Shown in pieces: positions 51,108-59,465 of a DNA stretch of 64,000 nt. Position 1 is the stretch's first letter; the number at the start of each line of letters is the position of its first letter. The stretch comes from Microbacterium sp. MF43 (GTDB lineage: Bacteria; Actinomycetota; Actinomycetes; Actinomycetales; Microbacteriaceae), in NCBI RefSeq assembly GCF_012847295.1, contig NZ_JABBDY010000002.1, positions 620,001 through 684,000 on the forward strand, given 5' to 3'. Under the pieces are notes generated by a model, which made no database searches, was not told where the DNA came from, and saw only the letters and a list, made by a program, of their open reading frames with translations. Both the position numbers and the translations under genes were made by a program.

Positions 51108-51134
51108 TTGCCGTCGTTATATTCCCGTTATAGA
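51108..51134 (+). promoter_or_regulatory. Promoter-like sequence of the candidate small RNA
   Basis: TTGCCG (51108-51113), 15 bp, then TATAGA (51129-51134), in a locally AT-rich stretch that also holds TTATATT. The spacer is shorter than ideal. No ORF starts downstream before the strong hairpin at 51208. Confidence 0.4.
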
Positions 51135-51140
51135 GTGCTT

Positions 51141-51241
51141 GCACGGTAACTGTTTTGCTGTGGCAGCTGCCGGCATGTGATTGCAGGACACTCTTGGTGC
51201 AAGGGACAAGGGCCGGTCGGGAGCCTCTCCGACCGGCCCTT
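51141..51241 (+). ncRNA. Candidate small RNA of about 100 nt
   Basis: A gene-free stretch between a promoter-like sequence and a 13-bp terminator hairpin, immediately outside the right repeat of the accessory element. It contains short self-complementary stretches (GTGC/GCAC, GGCAGCTGCC) and the paired sequence GGTGCAAGGGACAAGG before the terminator. It does not match tmRNA, RNase P or 4.5S RNA as far as I can see. Confidence 0.35.
51208..51241. terminator. Strong hairpin terminator
   Basis: Perfect 13-bp arms AAGGGCCGGTCGG (51208-51220) and CCGACCGGCCCTT (51229-51241) with an 8-nt loop, followed by TACTCTT. It ends the candidate small RNA and probably also serves the convergent DUF2207 gene that stops at 51296. 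Confidence 0.85.
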
Positions 51242-51295
51242 ACTCTTGCCGGCTCGCACCCGGCTCGCGCCCGCCGTCGGGTCGGCCCCGCGGGG

Positions 51296-53104
51296 TCAGA
51301 CGCCGCCGCCGCCTCCGCCGCCTCCGCCGCCTCCGGCGGATCCGCCGCCGCTCGAGCCGCCCGAGGTGGAGGACGACGACGCGGTGCTGGCCGACAGCGA
51401 CGAGATACCCGACGAGAACGACGACGCGTCGAACCCGCTCGTGCCGTAGTACCAGCTCGGCGAATTGCCCGCGCCGTAGAGCACGGCGAGCTCACGGGCC
51501 CATTCCTTCTCCTGGCCGAACACCACGGCATACGGCAGCAGATCCTCGTACAGGCGCAGCTTCACGCGAGGGTCGGTCGCGTCGATCTGCACGCGCTCGG
51601 CGCCCTGTGGGGACTGCAGCATGCGGATCCGATCGGCCTCCGCCCACTCGATGAACTCCTTGAGGCCCCGCAGATGGTCGCGGGTCTCGGCTCCGGCCGC
51701 CGTCAGCGGCTTGCGCGCGACCAGACCACCGATCCAGATCGTGCACAGCACTGCCAGGACGATCAGGACGATCGGCACGAGCGCGTGCACCATCGCGTCG
51801 AGGGCGGCGAACCCGGTCAGGAAGATCAGCACGGCGCACGCGATCGCGGCCACCAGCGGCCAGGCTCGCACGCGGGCCGGCACCTTGCGCCGGAGTCCGC
51901 GATTGACGAGCTCCTCGTTCGCCGCCTTGAGGATGCCCTGCGCGGCCGCCGAGAAGCGGGTGTCGGTGCTCCCGAACTCGAACTCCTCGCCCGGCACTCC
52001 CGCCGGGAACAAGCCGTCCAGCAGCATCCGCCCGTCGCCGTCTGCCTTCGAAGGGTCGACGAGCACGGCCTTCAGCTTCACTCCCCCGAAGAGCTTGCGC
52101 CCGCCCTCGACGATGCGGAGGCTTCCCCGCACAGCCTGCTCGAGGACTTCCGCCGGGATCGCCTTCGTCGTGAGCCCCAGCATGACGGCGCTCTCGAGCG
52201 CGTCGACGGCCCGAGGCGGCGTGTACTCGGCGATGACGACCGGCCGCCCGGGCGCGTCCCGCAGGTGCCGCGCGCGCGTCACGCCCGCCCACACGAAGGC
52301 GCCCGCCATTCCGAGCGACGCGAGAAGCTGCAGCCACCCCCAGGGCGACGCGAGGTACGACGAGTCGAAGGGCGTGAACGTGCCCCGCTCGAATCCGATG
52401 GCAATGGTCATGGTCTGGTAAGGCTGAACGGGCGCCGCGGATGCCTCGACCGCGCTCCCGTCGGATGCGATCGCGCAGGTCTGCGTCGAGCCCTCATAGC
52501 CGACGTAGCAGGCTTGTGCGCCGGTGAGGGCGCCCGCGATGTCATCGCTCATCGTCACCCGGGCGGTCACCCGGCCGAACGGCTGCTGCCATTCGGTGCC
52601 GTTGACGTTCCAGTAGAACTCGTCGACCCCGGTGTCATCGAAGAACCGGGCGACGTTCTCGAGCGTGTAGGTGAAGACGTACGTCTGCCGGCCGTGAACG
52701 TAGTCATCGGCGCGCGACGTCATGATGTAGTAGCCGTCCTCCGACTCGGTCTCCGCGTTGCGAGGGCGCCCGTCCTCGTCGGTGATCGACACCAGCTGTG
52801 GGCGCAGGGGCGCGTCCAGGTAGCCCTCCGGGATCCGCCGCTGCATGCCGCGGTTCTGGTCGGTTTCGGGGAAGACGGCCACGAAGGTCTCCACCACCGT
52901 CAGCGTGCTCGTACCGCTGTCTGTGCGGCCCAGCTGATACTCGACGTCGAGGCTCTCGAACGTGAAGTCGTTCACGTCGGCGTGGGCGCGAGGCATCCCT
53001 CCCCCGACGGCGAAGCCGACTCCGATCGCCACGGCGAGGAGGAGCACGACGAGGCTGCGCCACGTCCAGGTGACGCGGCGAGACACGGCCGAGACTGTCC
53101 GCAT
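51296..53104 (-). CDS. DUF2207 domain membrane protein with Gly-rich C-terminus
   Basis: A 602-residue protein. A signal-type helix (about 15-40) leads into an extracytoplasmic DUF2207 domain (45-260) with the family pattern VNDFTFESLDVEYQLGRT, GMQRRIPEGY, DEFYWNVNGTEWQQPFGRV. A membrane helix lies near 268-290, a large cytoplasmic part at 290-420, then a helix pair near 425-475. The end is a cytoplasmic tail closing in a Ser/Gly run with eleven or more Gly. Function unknown. ATG at 53104 has TAGGCT 6 nt upstream. It is divergent from a MarR-family gene, which may regulate it. Confidence 0.9.
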   Translation of the reverse strand: MRTVSAVSRRVTWTWRSLVVLLLAVAIGVGFAVGGGMPRAHADVNDFTFESLDVEYQLGRTDSGTSTLTVVETFVAVFPETDQNRGMQRRIPEGYLDAPLRPQLVSITDEDGRPRNAETESEDGYYIMTSRADDYVHGRQTYVFTYTLENVARFFDDTGVDEFYWNVNGTEWQQPFGRVTARVTMSDDIAGALTGAQACYVGYEGSTQTCAIASDGSAVEASAAPVQPYQTMTIAIGFERGTFTPFDSSYLASPWGWLQLLASLGMAGAFVWAGVTRARHLRDAPGRPVVIAEYTPPRAVDALESAVMLGLTTKAIPAEVLEQAVRGSLRIVEGGRKLFGGVKLKAVLVDPSKADGDGRMLLDGLFPAGVPGEEFEFGSTDTRFSAAAQGILKAANEELVNRGLRRKVPARVRAWPLVAAIACAVLIFLTGFAALDAMVHALVPIVLIVLAVLCTIWIGGLVARKPLTAAGAETRDHLRGLKEFIEWAEADRIRMLQSPQGAERVQIDATDPRVKLRLYEDLLPYAVVFGQEKEWARELAVLYGAGNSPSWYYGTSGFDASSFSSGISSLSASTASSSSTSGGSSGGGSAGGGGGGGGGGGV

Positions 53105-53146
53105 GGGCCCAGCCTAGGGGGCGCCTTTGGTCGTAATCTTGTCGCT

Positions 53147-53587
53147 ATGACGGATCGCCGCCTCGCCATCGACGCATGGGAGAGCCTGTTCCGCGCGCAG
53201 CACGAGGTCTTCGACGACATCAACGACGACTTCCACGAAGACACGCTGAGTCAGGCCGAGTATGACGTCCTGCTGACCGTGACGCGCGCTGATGGCATGA
53301 CGGCACGCCTGCGCGACGTCACCGCCAACATGCTCATCAGCCAGCCCAGCGTGTCCCGCCTCGTCGACCGCATGGCCGCGCGCGGGCTCATCGCCAAGTG
53401 CCCCGATCCCGAAGACGGCCGCGGCGCACTGGTGCGGGCGACGGATGCCGGGGCATCCGCCTTCCGCCGCATCGCGAGCGCGCACGGCCGGGCGATCGCG
53501 GAGCGCATGTCCCTCCTCACGGACGACGAGCTCGCGCAGCTCCGCGACCTGACTGCCAAGCTCCGCAAGCCCCAGCCGAGCTGCTGA
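53147..53587 (+). CDS. MarR-family transcriptional regulator
   Basis: A 146-residue winged-helix regulator. The typical core is visible: LSQAEYDVLLTVTRADGMTARLRDVTANMLISQPSVSRLVDRMAARGLIAK, then the wing CPDPEDGRGALVRATDAG and the dimerisation helix ending in LTDDELAQLRDLTAKL. It probably controls the divergent DUF2207 gene, 42 bp away, or the downstream ABC genes. TAATCT lies 7 nt before the ATG. Confidence 0.92.
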   Translation: MTDRRLAIDAWESLFRAQHEVFDDINDDFHEDTLSQAEYDVLLTVTRADGMTARLRDVTANMLISQPSVSRLVDRMAARGLIAKCPDPEDGRGALVRATDAGASAFRRIASAHGRAIAERMSLLTDDELAQLRDLTAKLRKPQPSC

Positions 53588-53602
53588 CCCACAGCTCGCC
53601 TG

Positions 53603-54337
53603 CTACGGGGTACGTCGACGCAGCGTGAGCGGCGCGAGGATGAGCGCCCCCGCCAGGAAGCCCACTACGACGAGCAGCGGGCCGAAGACGTCCCAGCCCT
53701 CGTCGCCCGCGGTCACGGCGTTGATGGCATCGATCGCGTAGCTCAGCGGCAGGAAGCTGCTGATGACCTCGAGCGCCTCGGGCATCTGATCGCGCGGCAT
53801 GAACAGGCCGCCGAGGATGATCTGCGGGAAGACGACCAGCGGCATGAACTGCACCGCCTGGAACTCGGTGCGCGCGAACGCGCTCGCGAGGAGTCCCAGC
53901 GCCATGCCGAGGATCGCATCGGTGACGGCGACGAGGCCCAGCTGCCACACCGGCCCCTCGGGCTCGAGCCCGCACACCCACACCGCGAACGACACCGTGA
54001 CGACCGCCTGCAGCATCGCCATCAGGCCGAACGCGAGGGCGTAGCCGGCGATGAAGTCGGCCTTGCCGAGCGGCGTCGTCACCAGACGCTCGAGCGTCCC
54101 GGAACGCCGCTCGCGCAGCGTCGTGATCGACGTGATGAGGAACATGATGGTGAACGGGAACAGCGCGAGGATCGGCGGCCCGTAGATGTCGAACACGCCC
54201 TCCTGCTCGCTGAACAGCCAGGCGAAGAGGCCCACGAGCAGGCTCGGCGCCACGAGCATGAGGGCGATCGAGCGCGGATCATGTCTGAGCTGGCGCAGGA
54301 CACGCGCCGCGGTGGCGAGGGTGCGTGCGACGTTCAC
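53603..54337 (-). CDS. ABC-2 type exporter permease
   Basis: A 244-residue membrane permease of the ABC-2 family with six helices. The N-terminus RTLATAARVLRQLRHDPRSIALMLVAPSLLVGLFAWLF and the loop LRERRSGTLERLVTTPLGKADFIAGYALAFG are the family signatures. LFMPRDQMPEALEVISSFLPLSYAIDAINAV closes it. It overlaps the ATPase gene by 4 nt (ATGA), so the two are coupled. Likely a drug or lipid exporter. Confidence 0.93.
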   Translation of the reverse strand: MNVARTLATAARVLRQLRHDPRSIALMLVAPSLLVGLFAWLFSEQEGVFDIYGPPILALFPFTIMFLITSITTLRERRSGTLERLVTTPLGKADFIAGYALAFGLMAMLQAVVTVSFAVWVCGLEPEGPVWQLGLVAVTDAILGMALGLLASAFARTEFQAVQFMPLVVFPQIILGGLFMPRDQMPEALEVISSFLPLSYAIDAINAVTAGDEGWDVFGPLLVVVGFLAGALILAPLTLRRRTP

Positions 54338-55110
54338 TCCCCGGCCTCCTCACGCGCCTGACGCCGCGTCGTCGGCCGGTGATCGACCGCGGCATCTCTC
54401 TGGACGAGCGCGAGGAAGGCGGCATCCGGATCCGTCTCGCCGGTATCGGCGAGGAGGCCGCCCGGCGTCGTCTCGGCGATGATCCGCCCGGCGCGCATGA
54501 GGACGAGCCGGTCGCACCGAAGCGCCTCGTCCATCACGTGGCTGCTCACGACGAGCGTGGCGCCGGCGGCGGTGAGGCCGCGGAAGAGGTCCCACAGTTC
54601 CGCTCGGAGCAGCGGGTCGAGGCCCACCGTGGGCTCGTCCAGCACGAGCAGCTCGGGCCTCCCCAGCATCGCGACGGCGAGCGAGACACGGCTCTCCTGT
54701 CCGCCGCTGAGCGAGTCGACGGTCTGACGAGCCTGGTCCTCGAGCCCCACGGCCCCGATGACGCGGTCGACGTCGCCGGCAGGCGCGCCGATCACATGGG
54801 CGAAGTAACGCAGGTTCTGCTCGATCGTCAGGTCGCCGTACACCGATGCCGCCTGAGTGTCGTATGCCACGCGTCGACGCTGAACGGACGTGCCCGCAGG
54901 GTCGCCGAGCACGGTCACGGTGCCGCCGGCGATCTTCTGCACCCCGACGATCGAGCGCATGAGGGTCGTCTTGCCGCAGCCGGAGGGCCCCAGCAGCCCC
55001 GTGATCTGCCCGCGCGGGATGTCGAGGTCGAGATGCGCGAACACCTCGGTCCTGCCGCGCCGCACGTGCAGGCCGCGGACCGCCACGGCGATCTCCGGCC
55101 GATTATTCAT
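54334..55110 (-). CDS. ABC exporter ATP-binding protein
   Basis: A 258-residue ATPase that powers the adjacent ABC-2 permease. Walker A GPSGCGKTT (41-49), Q-loop near 82-95, signature LSGGQESR and Walker B LLVLDEPTVGLD are all intact, with the switch His in VVSSHVMDEA. The ATG at 55110 is preferred because the operator palindrome and promoter lie immediately around it. The upstream TetR gene is on the same strand, so the three probably form a regulated module. Confidence 0.94.
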   Translation of the reverse strand: MNNRPEIAVAVRGLHVRRGRTEVFAHLDLDIPRGQITGLLGPSGCGKTTLMRSIVGVQKIAGGTVTVLGDPAGTSVQRRRVAYDTQAASVYGDLTIEQNLRYFAHVIGAPAGDVDRVIGAVGLEDQARQTVDSLSGGQESRVSLAVAMLGRPELLVLDEPTVGLDPLLRAELWDLFRGLTAAGATLVVSSHVMDEALRCDRLVLMRAGRIIAETTPGGLLADTGETDPDAAFLALVQRDAAVDHRPTTRRQAREEAGE

Positions 55111-55122
55111 CACGCGATGAAT
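55105..55122. promoter_or_regulatory. TetR-type operator ATTCATC-ACGC-GATGAAT
   Basis: Perfect 7-bp arms with a 4-bp centre; flanking bases extend it to near-symmetric 10-bp arms. It covers the start codon of the ABC ATPase gene (ATG at 55110) in an AT-rich patch. The TetR gene ends 50 bp upstream. Likely repressor site. Confidence 0.7.
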
Positions 55123-55171
55123 TATTCGCCCGGGAACGGCCCGGGTCAAGGGTCGATGCGGGTCGGCGAGA

Positions 55172-55780
55172 TCACTCGAAGAGGTACCGCTGGAGAGTCG
55201 GCCCGATGCGGGCGACGAGCTCGTCGACGGATACCTCGGCGAGCGCCGGCAGCCGCAGCACGTAACGGGCGATCAGCAGGCCGGCGATCTGCGATGCCGC
55301 GAGCGTCGCGCGCAGGTCGGCGTCCTCGACCTCGAGGGCGTGCGCGATCCGCGAGAGGAGCTCGCGCGAGAGGAATCCGGCGAGCAGGGGCGTGGTCAGC
55401 TTGTTCCCGATCGCGGTCCGAAGCAGCACGACACCCCGGCGGCGCACCTCGGGCTGCTCCCAGGTCTCGAGGATGTAGCGGACGATCCGCACGCCGACCT
55501 GATCGCGAGGACCGGCGAGGATCTCGGGCAGCGCGAGATCCGGACGCATGGGGGCCCGGATCGTCTCGCCGAACAGGTCGGCCTTCGTTCCGAAGTGGTG
55601 GTGGACGAGCGCCGAGTCGACGCCCGCTCGAGCGGCGATCCCGCGGATCGTCGCGCCGTCGTAGCCCGCCTCGCCGAACTCCTCGACGGCGGCCGCCAAG
55701 ATCCGCTCGCGCGCGTCGGACTCGCCGGCGCGCGGCCTGCCACGCCGCCGCTTCGGCGTGGGAACGACGTACTCCGCCAC
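55172..55780 (-). CDS. TetR/AcrR-family transcriptional regulator
   Basis: A 202-residue repressor with a basic KRRRGRPRAG N-terminus. The helix-turn-helix is RERILAAAVEEFGEAGYDGATIRGIAARAGVDSALVHHHFGTKADLF. The C-terminal domain is all-helical. It lies directly upstream of the ABC exporter pair with a palindromic operator at 55105-55122. A GTG at 55786 also opens the frame, but TAGGCT stands 6 nt before the GTG at 55780, the leaderless spacing seen in many other genes here. Confidence 0.93.
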   Translation of the reverse strand: MAEYVVPTPKRRRGRPRAGESDARERILAAAVEEFGEAGYDGATIRGIAARAGVDSALVHHHFGTKADLFGETIRAPMRPDLALPEILAGPRDQVGVRIVRYILETWEQPEVRRRGVVLLRTAIGNKLTTPLLAGFLSRELLSRIAHALEVEDADLRATLAASQIAGLLIARYVLRLPALAEVSVDELVARIGPTLQRYLFE

Positions 55781-55845
55781 GCGCACAGCCTACGACTGCG
55801 ATCCGGCGACCGGGCACGCGTCCGGCACGGGTGCCATGATGAGGC

Positions 55846-57036
55846 ATGGCCTTCGGGATGTCCCGCAATGTGATGCGGCCGACGGACAGCCCGCGGGCGG
55901 ATCGCGTCACCTACGTCGAGCTGTTCTTCGACCTCGTCTTCGTCTTCGCGCTGACGCAGCTCTCGGCGTATCTGTACGAGAACCAGACGCCGATGGGCGT
56001 GCTCGAGGGCGTCATCATGGTGTGCGCGCTGTGGTGGGCGTGGGTCTCCACGACGTGGGTGACCAACTGGCTCGATCCGGCGAAGCTCCCGGTTCGCGGC
56101 GCGGTCATCGCGCTCGCCTTCATCGCCCTGCTCATGAGCGTGTCGATCACGGAGGCCTTCGGCGAACGGGCCTGGACCTTCGCGATCGCCTACGTCCTGC
56201 TTCAGGTCGGCCGCACGATCTTCATCGTGTGGGCGACCGCGCGACACGACCCGTCGGTGTCGAAGGACTTCGCCCGCGTGCTCGTGTGGACGGGTGCGAG
56301 CGCGTCGCTGTGGATCATCGGCGCCGTGCTGCCCTTGCCCTGGCAGCTGCCGCTGTGGGTGGCCGCCCTCGGACTCGAGCTGCTCGGGACCCTCCTCGGG
56401 TTCCCGGTTCCCGGTCGAGGCCGCGTCCTCATCGGGGCGTGGGATCTGTCCGGCCCGCACATCGCCGAGCGCACGGCCCTGTTCGTGCTGATCACACTCG
56501 GCGAGACCCTGCTCGTGACCGGCTTCACCTTCGCGGGAAAGGAGTCGTCGACCGAGACGATCGCCGCGATGGCCGCGGCTTTCCTCACGGCGGCCGCGGC
56601 GTGGTGGATCTACTTCGACCACGGCGAGCGCATCGGCTCCGAGGCCATCGAGGCCTCCGACGAGCCGGGCCGGCTGGCGCGCACGGCCTATACCTGGATC
56701 CACCTGGCGATCATCGGCGGCATCGTGCTGGTGAGCGTCGGCGACAAGGAGGCCCTCTCGCACCCGCACGAAGCGGGCCTCGCGCCGACCGTGGCCGTGC
56801 TCGGCGGCCCCCTGCTCTTCCTCGTCGGGACGGTGCTCTTCCGCCGGGTCCTCGAGGAGCGGTGGCCGCGCACCCAGCTCGCGGGCATCGCCGGGTTCGC
56901 GACGCTCGCCGCCGTCGCGGTGGTCGTCTCCCTCGACGCGCTGCTGATGTCGATCCTCGCCACCGCGCTGCTCGTGGCCGTCGCGATCGGCGAGACGGTG
57001 GAACGAGTGCGCCGTGGGCGTCGGGCGGGCGGCTGA
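55846..57036 (+). CDS. Low-temperature-requirement protein A (LtrA) family membrane protein
   Basis: A 396-residue polytopic membrane protein. The LtrA signature VTYVELFFDLVFVFALTQLSAYL is near residue 23, followed by about ten hydrophobic segments and the characteristic ERTALFVLITLGETLLVTGFTF. Named after a Listeria gene needed for growth in the cold; the molecular function is not established. CATGAT lies 5 nt before the ATG. It is divergent from the TetR gene. Confidence 0.92.
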   Translation: MAFGMSRNVMRPTDSPRADRVTYVELFFDLVFVFALTQLSAYLYENQTPMGVLEGVIMVCALWWAWVSTTWVTNWLDPAKLPVRGAVIALAFIALLMSVSITEAFGERAWTFAIAYVLLQVGRTIFIVWATARHDPSVSKDFARVLVWTGASASLWIIGAVLPLPWQLPLWVAALGLELLGTLLGFPVPGRGRVLIGAWDLSGPHIAERTALFVLITLGETLLVTGFTFAGKESSTETIAAMAAAFLTAAAAWWIYFDHGERIGSEAIEASDEPGRLARTAYTWIHLAIIGGIVLVSVGDKEALSHPHEAGLAPTVAVLGGPLLFLVGTVLFRRVLEERWPRTQLAGIAGFATLAAVAVVVSLDALLMSILATALLVAVAIGETVERVRRGRRAGG

Positions 57037-57052
57037 CGCCGCCGGGAAACGA

Positions 57053-57086
57053 GGGTCGCCCCGGCCTCGAGGGCGCGGGGCGACCC
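57053..57086. terminator. Hairpin terminator between convergent ltrA-like and hsp20 genes
   Basis: Perfect 10-bp arms GGGTCGCCCC (57053-57062) and GGGGCGACCC (57077-57086) with a 14-nt loop, between two convergent genes. Probably bidirectional. Confidence 0.7.
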
Positions 57087-57122
57087 GTGTCGGAACCGGC
57101 CGACCGGCTCAGGACGGACGAG

Positions 57123-57578
57123 TCACTGCTCGATCGGCTGGTGCTCCTCGGTGCTCTCGTGCGTGCGCAGCACGGACGAGCCGCTCTGCGAGGCCACCTC
57201 GATCTTGCGCGGCTTCGCCTTCTCGCTCACCGGGATGGTGACGCTCAGCACGCCGTTGTCGTAGCTGGCCGAGATGCGCTCGGTGTCCACTCCCTGGCCC
57301 AGGCTCAGCTGACGCAGGAAGCTCGCGCCCTCGCGCTCGCGGGTGATCCACTTGACGCCCTCGCCGGTGGGGACGGAGCGCTCCGCGCGGATCGTCAGCA
57401 GCTGACCGTCGACGTCGATGTCGACCGAGCCCGGATCGATGCCGGGCAGATCGGCGGTCAGCACATAGTGATCGCCGTCGCGGTAGAGGTCCATCGGCAT
57501 GAGTCGAGGACCCCGGCGCGGGTCGAGCAGACTCGACGCGAGGCGGTCGAATTCACGGAACGGGTCGTACGTGGCCAT
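57123..57578 (-). CDS. Hsp20/alpha-crystallin small heat-shock protein
   Basis: A 151-residue cytosolic holdase chaperone that keeps unfolding proteins soluble. The start ATYDPFREFDRLASSLLDPRRGPRLMPMDLYRDGDHYVLTADLPG is typical, the alpha-crystallin domain spans about 40-130, with VDGQLLTIRAER and ASYDNGVLSVTIPV (the GVLxVxIP signature). The C-terminal tail is hydrophilic. ATG at 57578 with GAGGAGA upstream. Two heat-shock operators, a HAIR-type and a CIRCE-type site, lie 26-81 bp upstream, so both HspR and HrcA probably repress it. Confidence 0.95.
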   Translation of the reverse strand: MATYDPFREFDRLASSLLDPRRGPRLMPMDLYRDGDHYVLTADLPGIDPGSVDIDVDGQLLTIRAERSVPTGEGVKWITREREGASFLRQLSLGQGVDTERISASYDNGVLSVTIPVSEKAKPRKIEVASQSGSSVLRTHESTEEHQPIEQ

Positions 57579-57603
57579 GATGATCTCCTCTCGAATCAAT
57601 GGG

Positions 57604-57622
57604 TTGAGTCGACTCGACTCAA
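57604..57622. promoter_or_regulatory. HAIR-type operator (HspR site)
   Basis: TTGAGT, 7 bp, ACTCAA, which matches the core of the HspR-binding HAIR element CTTGAGT-N7-ACTCAAG. Located 26 bp upstream of the hsp20 start. Confidence 0.8.
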
Positions 57623-57632
57623 CAATTCAAGA

Positions 57633-57659
57633 TTAGCACTCTCCATGCACGAGTGCTAA
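57633..57659. promoter_or_regulatory. CIRCE operator (HrcA site)
   Basis: TTAGCACTC, 9 bp, GAGTGCTAA, a perfect CIRCE inverted repeat. Located 55 bp upstream of the hsp20 start and ending 7 bp before the stop of the serine dehydratase gene. Confidence 0.92.
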
Positions 57660-57665
57660 TGGATG

Positions 57666-59267
57666 TCAGCACTCGATCACGTTGACGGCGAGGCCGCCTT
57701 CGCTGGTCTCCTTGTACTTGTGGGACATGTCGATGCCGGTCTGCCGCATGGTCTCGACCACCGCGTCCAACGAGACGTAGTGCGAGCCGTCGCCCCGCAG
57801 CGCGAGGCGCGCGGCTGTGACGGCGGTCGACGCGGCGATCGCGTTGCGCTCGATGCACGGGATCTGCACGAGTCCGCCGACCGGGTCGCACGTGAGGCCG
57901 AGATGATGCTCCATGGCGATCTCCGCGGCGTTCTCGATCTGACGGTTCGTTCCGCCCATGACGGCCGTGAGGCCCCCCGCGGCCATCGCGCACGCCGAGC
58001 CCACCTCTGCCTGACAGCCGCCCTCGGCACCCGAGATGGACGCGTTCGCCTTGAACAGCGAACCCAGCGCGGTCGCGGTGAGCAGGAATCGACGGATGCC
58101 TCGGCGGCGGTTCGCGTCCGCGACGGCCGCCTCATCCCACGCGGCCGCCTCCTCCGGCGCGGCAGCGTGACCGTCATAGCCCAGCAGCGCGCTGCCGACG
58201 AGCTCGCCGTAGGGCGTGACCGCGTTGCCGGCGCCGAGTCCGGAGTCGGCGAGGAATCGCCACCAGTACATCGCGACGGCGGGGACGATGCCGGCGGCGC
58301 CGTTGGTGGGCGCCGTCACGACGCGTCCACCCGAGGCGTTCTCCTCGTTCACGGCCAGCGCGAAGGCGCCGAGCCACTCCCCCGGGAGCTCCCGCCTGCC
58401 GTCGGACTCCGCCTCCTCCAGCTGCGCGCGGATCGAACCGGCACGGCGCTTCACCTGCAGCATCCCGGGCAGCACCCCGTCGGCGTGCAGGCCGGCGTCG
58501 ACGCAGCTCGCCATCGCGTTCCAGATCGCATCGAGGCCGGCCGCGATCTCCTCGTCGGTGCGCAGCGCCTCCTCATTGATGCGCGCGAGCTCGGCGATCG
58601 TGAGGCCGCGTTCGTCGCACAGCGCGAGCAGCTCCTCGGCGCTTCCGAAGTCCAGCGGGAAGCCGTGGGCCTGCACGCGCGGCGGCTCGCCCTCGCGGCG
58701 GATGAACCCGCCCCCGACGGAGTAGTAGGTCTCGCGCGCGAGCAGATCGGCATCGTCGGCGCCGCCGGGAATCGCCGCCAGCGGCAGGTAGGAGTCGCCG
58801 GTCGTACGGACGGCGGCCGAGGCATCCGTCACCGCACGGCGCGGCCTCCCGGCAGACGCCGACGCCCAGGCCTCGAGCATCATGGCGTTGGGATGCCCGG
58901 GCAGGCGCGTGCGCGGCTCGAACGCGATGTCGTCCTTCCCGAACGCCACCGACCGCGTGCCGTCGAGCAGCAGGTCGCCTCCGTCGGTCCACGAACTCCA
59001 CGCCGCACGCACATCGTCGGGATCGGCTTTCTCCGGGGTGAGGCCCCTGAGGCCGGCGACGACGGCGTCGGGAGTCCCGTGTCCGATGCCGGTTGCGCCG
59101 AGCGAGCCGTAGAGCGTGCAGGTCACCCGCTCGACGCGATCCAGGAGGGCGGCGTCGCGAAGGCGTGCGACGAAGTCGAGGGCGGCCCGCATGGGTCCGA
59201 CCGTGTGGGAGCTCGAGGGTCCTACGCCGATGGAGAACAGCTCGAACGCCGAGACGTAGGCGCTCAC
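57666..59267 (-). CDS. sdaA: L-serine ammonia-lyase (iron-sulfur serine dehydratase)
   Basis: A 533-residue enzyme converting L-serine to pyruvate and ammonia with a labile 4Fe-4S cluster. The N-terminal beta domain begins VSAFELFSIGVGPSSSHTVGPM (SSSHTxGPM, substrate site). The alpha domain has cluster cysteines in GSACAMAAGG, LTCDPVGG and VQIPCIERN. It is about 75 residues longer than the usual 455. Part of the extra length lies near 125-170 (SAGRPRRAVTDASAAVRTTG), before the conserved YYSVGGGFI. GTG start with TAGCCT 6 nt upstream. It stands alone; the CIRCE site lies just past its stop. Confidence 0.94.
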   Translation of the reverse strand: MSAYVSAFELFSIGVGPSSSHTVGPMRAALDFVARLRDAALLDRVERVTCTLYGSLGATGIGHGTPDAVVAGLRGLTPEKADPDDVRAAWSSWTDGGDLLLDGTRSVAFGKDDIAFEPRTRLPGHPNAMMLEAWASASAGRPRRAVTDASAAVRTTGDSYLPLAAIPGGADDADLLARETYYSVGGGFIRREGEPPRVQAHGFPLDFGSAEELLALCDERGLTIAELARINEEALRTDEEIAAGLDAIWNAMASCVDAGLHADGVLPGMLQVKRRAGSIRAQLEEAESDGRRELPGEWLGAFALAVNEENASGGRVVTAPTNGAAGIVPAVAMYWWRFLADSGLGAGNAVTPYGELVGSALLGYDGHAAAPEEAAAWDEAAVADANRRRGIRRFLLTATALGSLFKANASISGAEGGCQAEVGSACAMAAGGLTAVMGGTNRQIENAAEIAMEHHLGLTCDPVGGLVQIPCIERNAIAASTAVTAARLALRGDGSHYVSLDAVVETMRQTGIDMSHKYKETSEGGLAVNVIEC

Positions 59268-59465
59268 CCCTCCAGGCTACGCGTTCGGTCGCGCAGACTG
59301 CGCACCGTGATCACATCGAGACGAGCAGGATGCCTCGACCCGGGCACGGCCTCCAGGCACTGTGCCGGAGTGAGCGGGAATCGCACGTGAGCGCGGGCCC
59401 TCGGAGGCGGGTTTCGCCGAAGCCGGACCGCGTGGCGCGACCTGGGGTGGGAGGACAGAGCGGGC

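Noticed and set aside
51155-53146. Plus-strand open frame across the DUF2207 region
   Set aside because: Antisense to a well-supported DUF2207 gene; coding character begins only at the MarR start at 53147.
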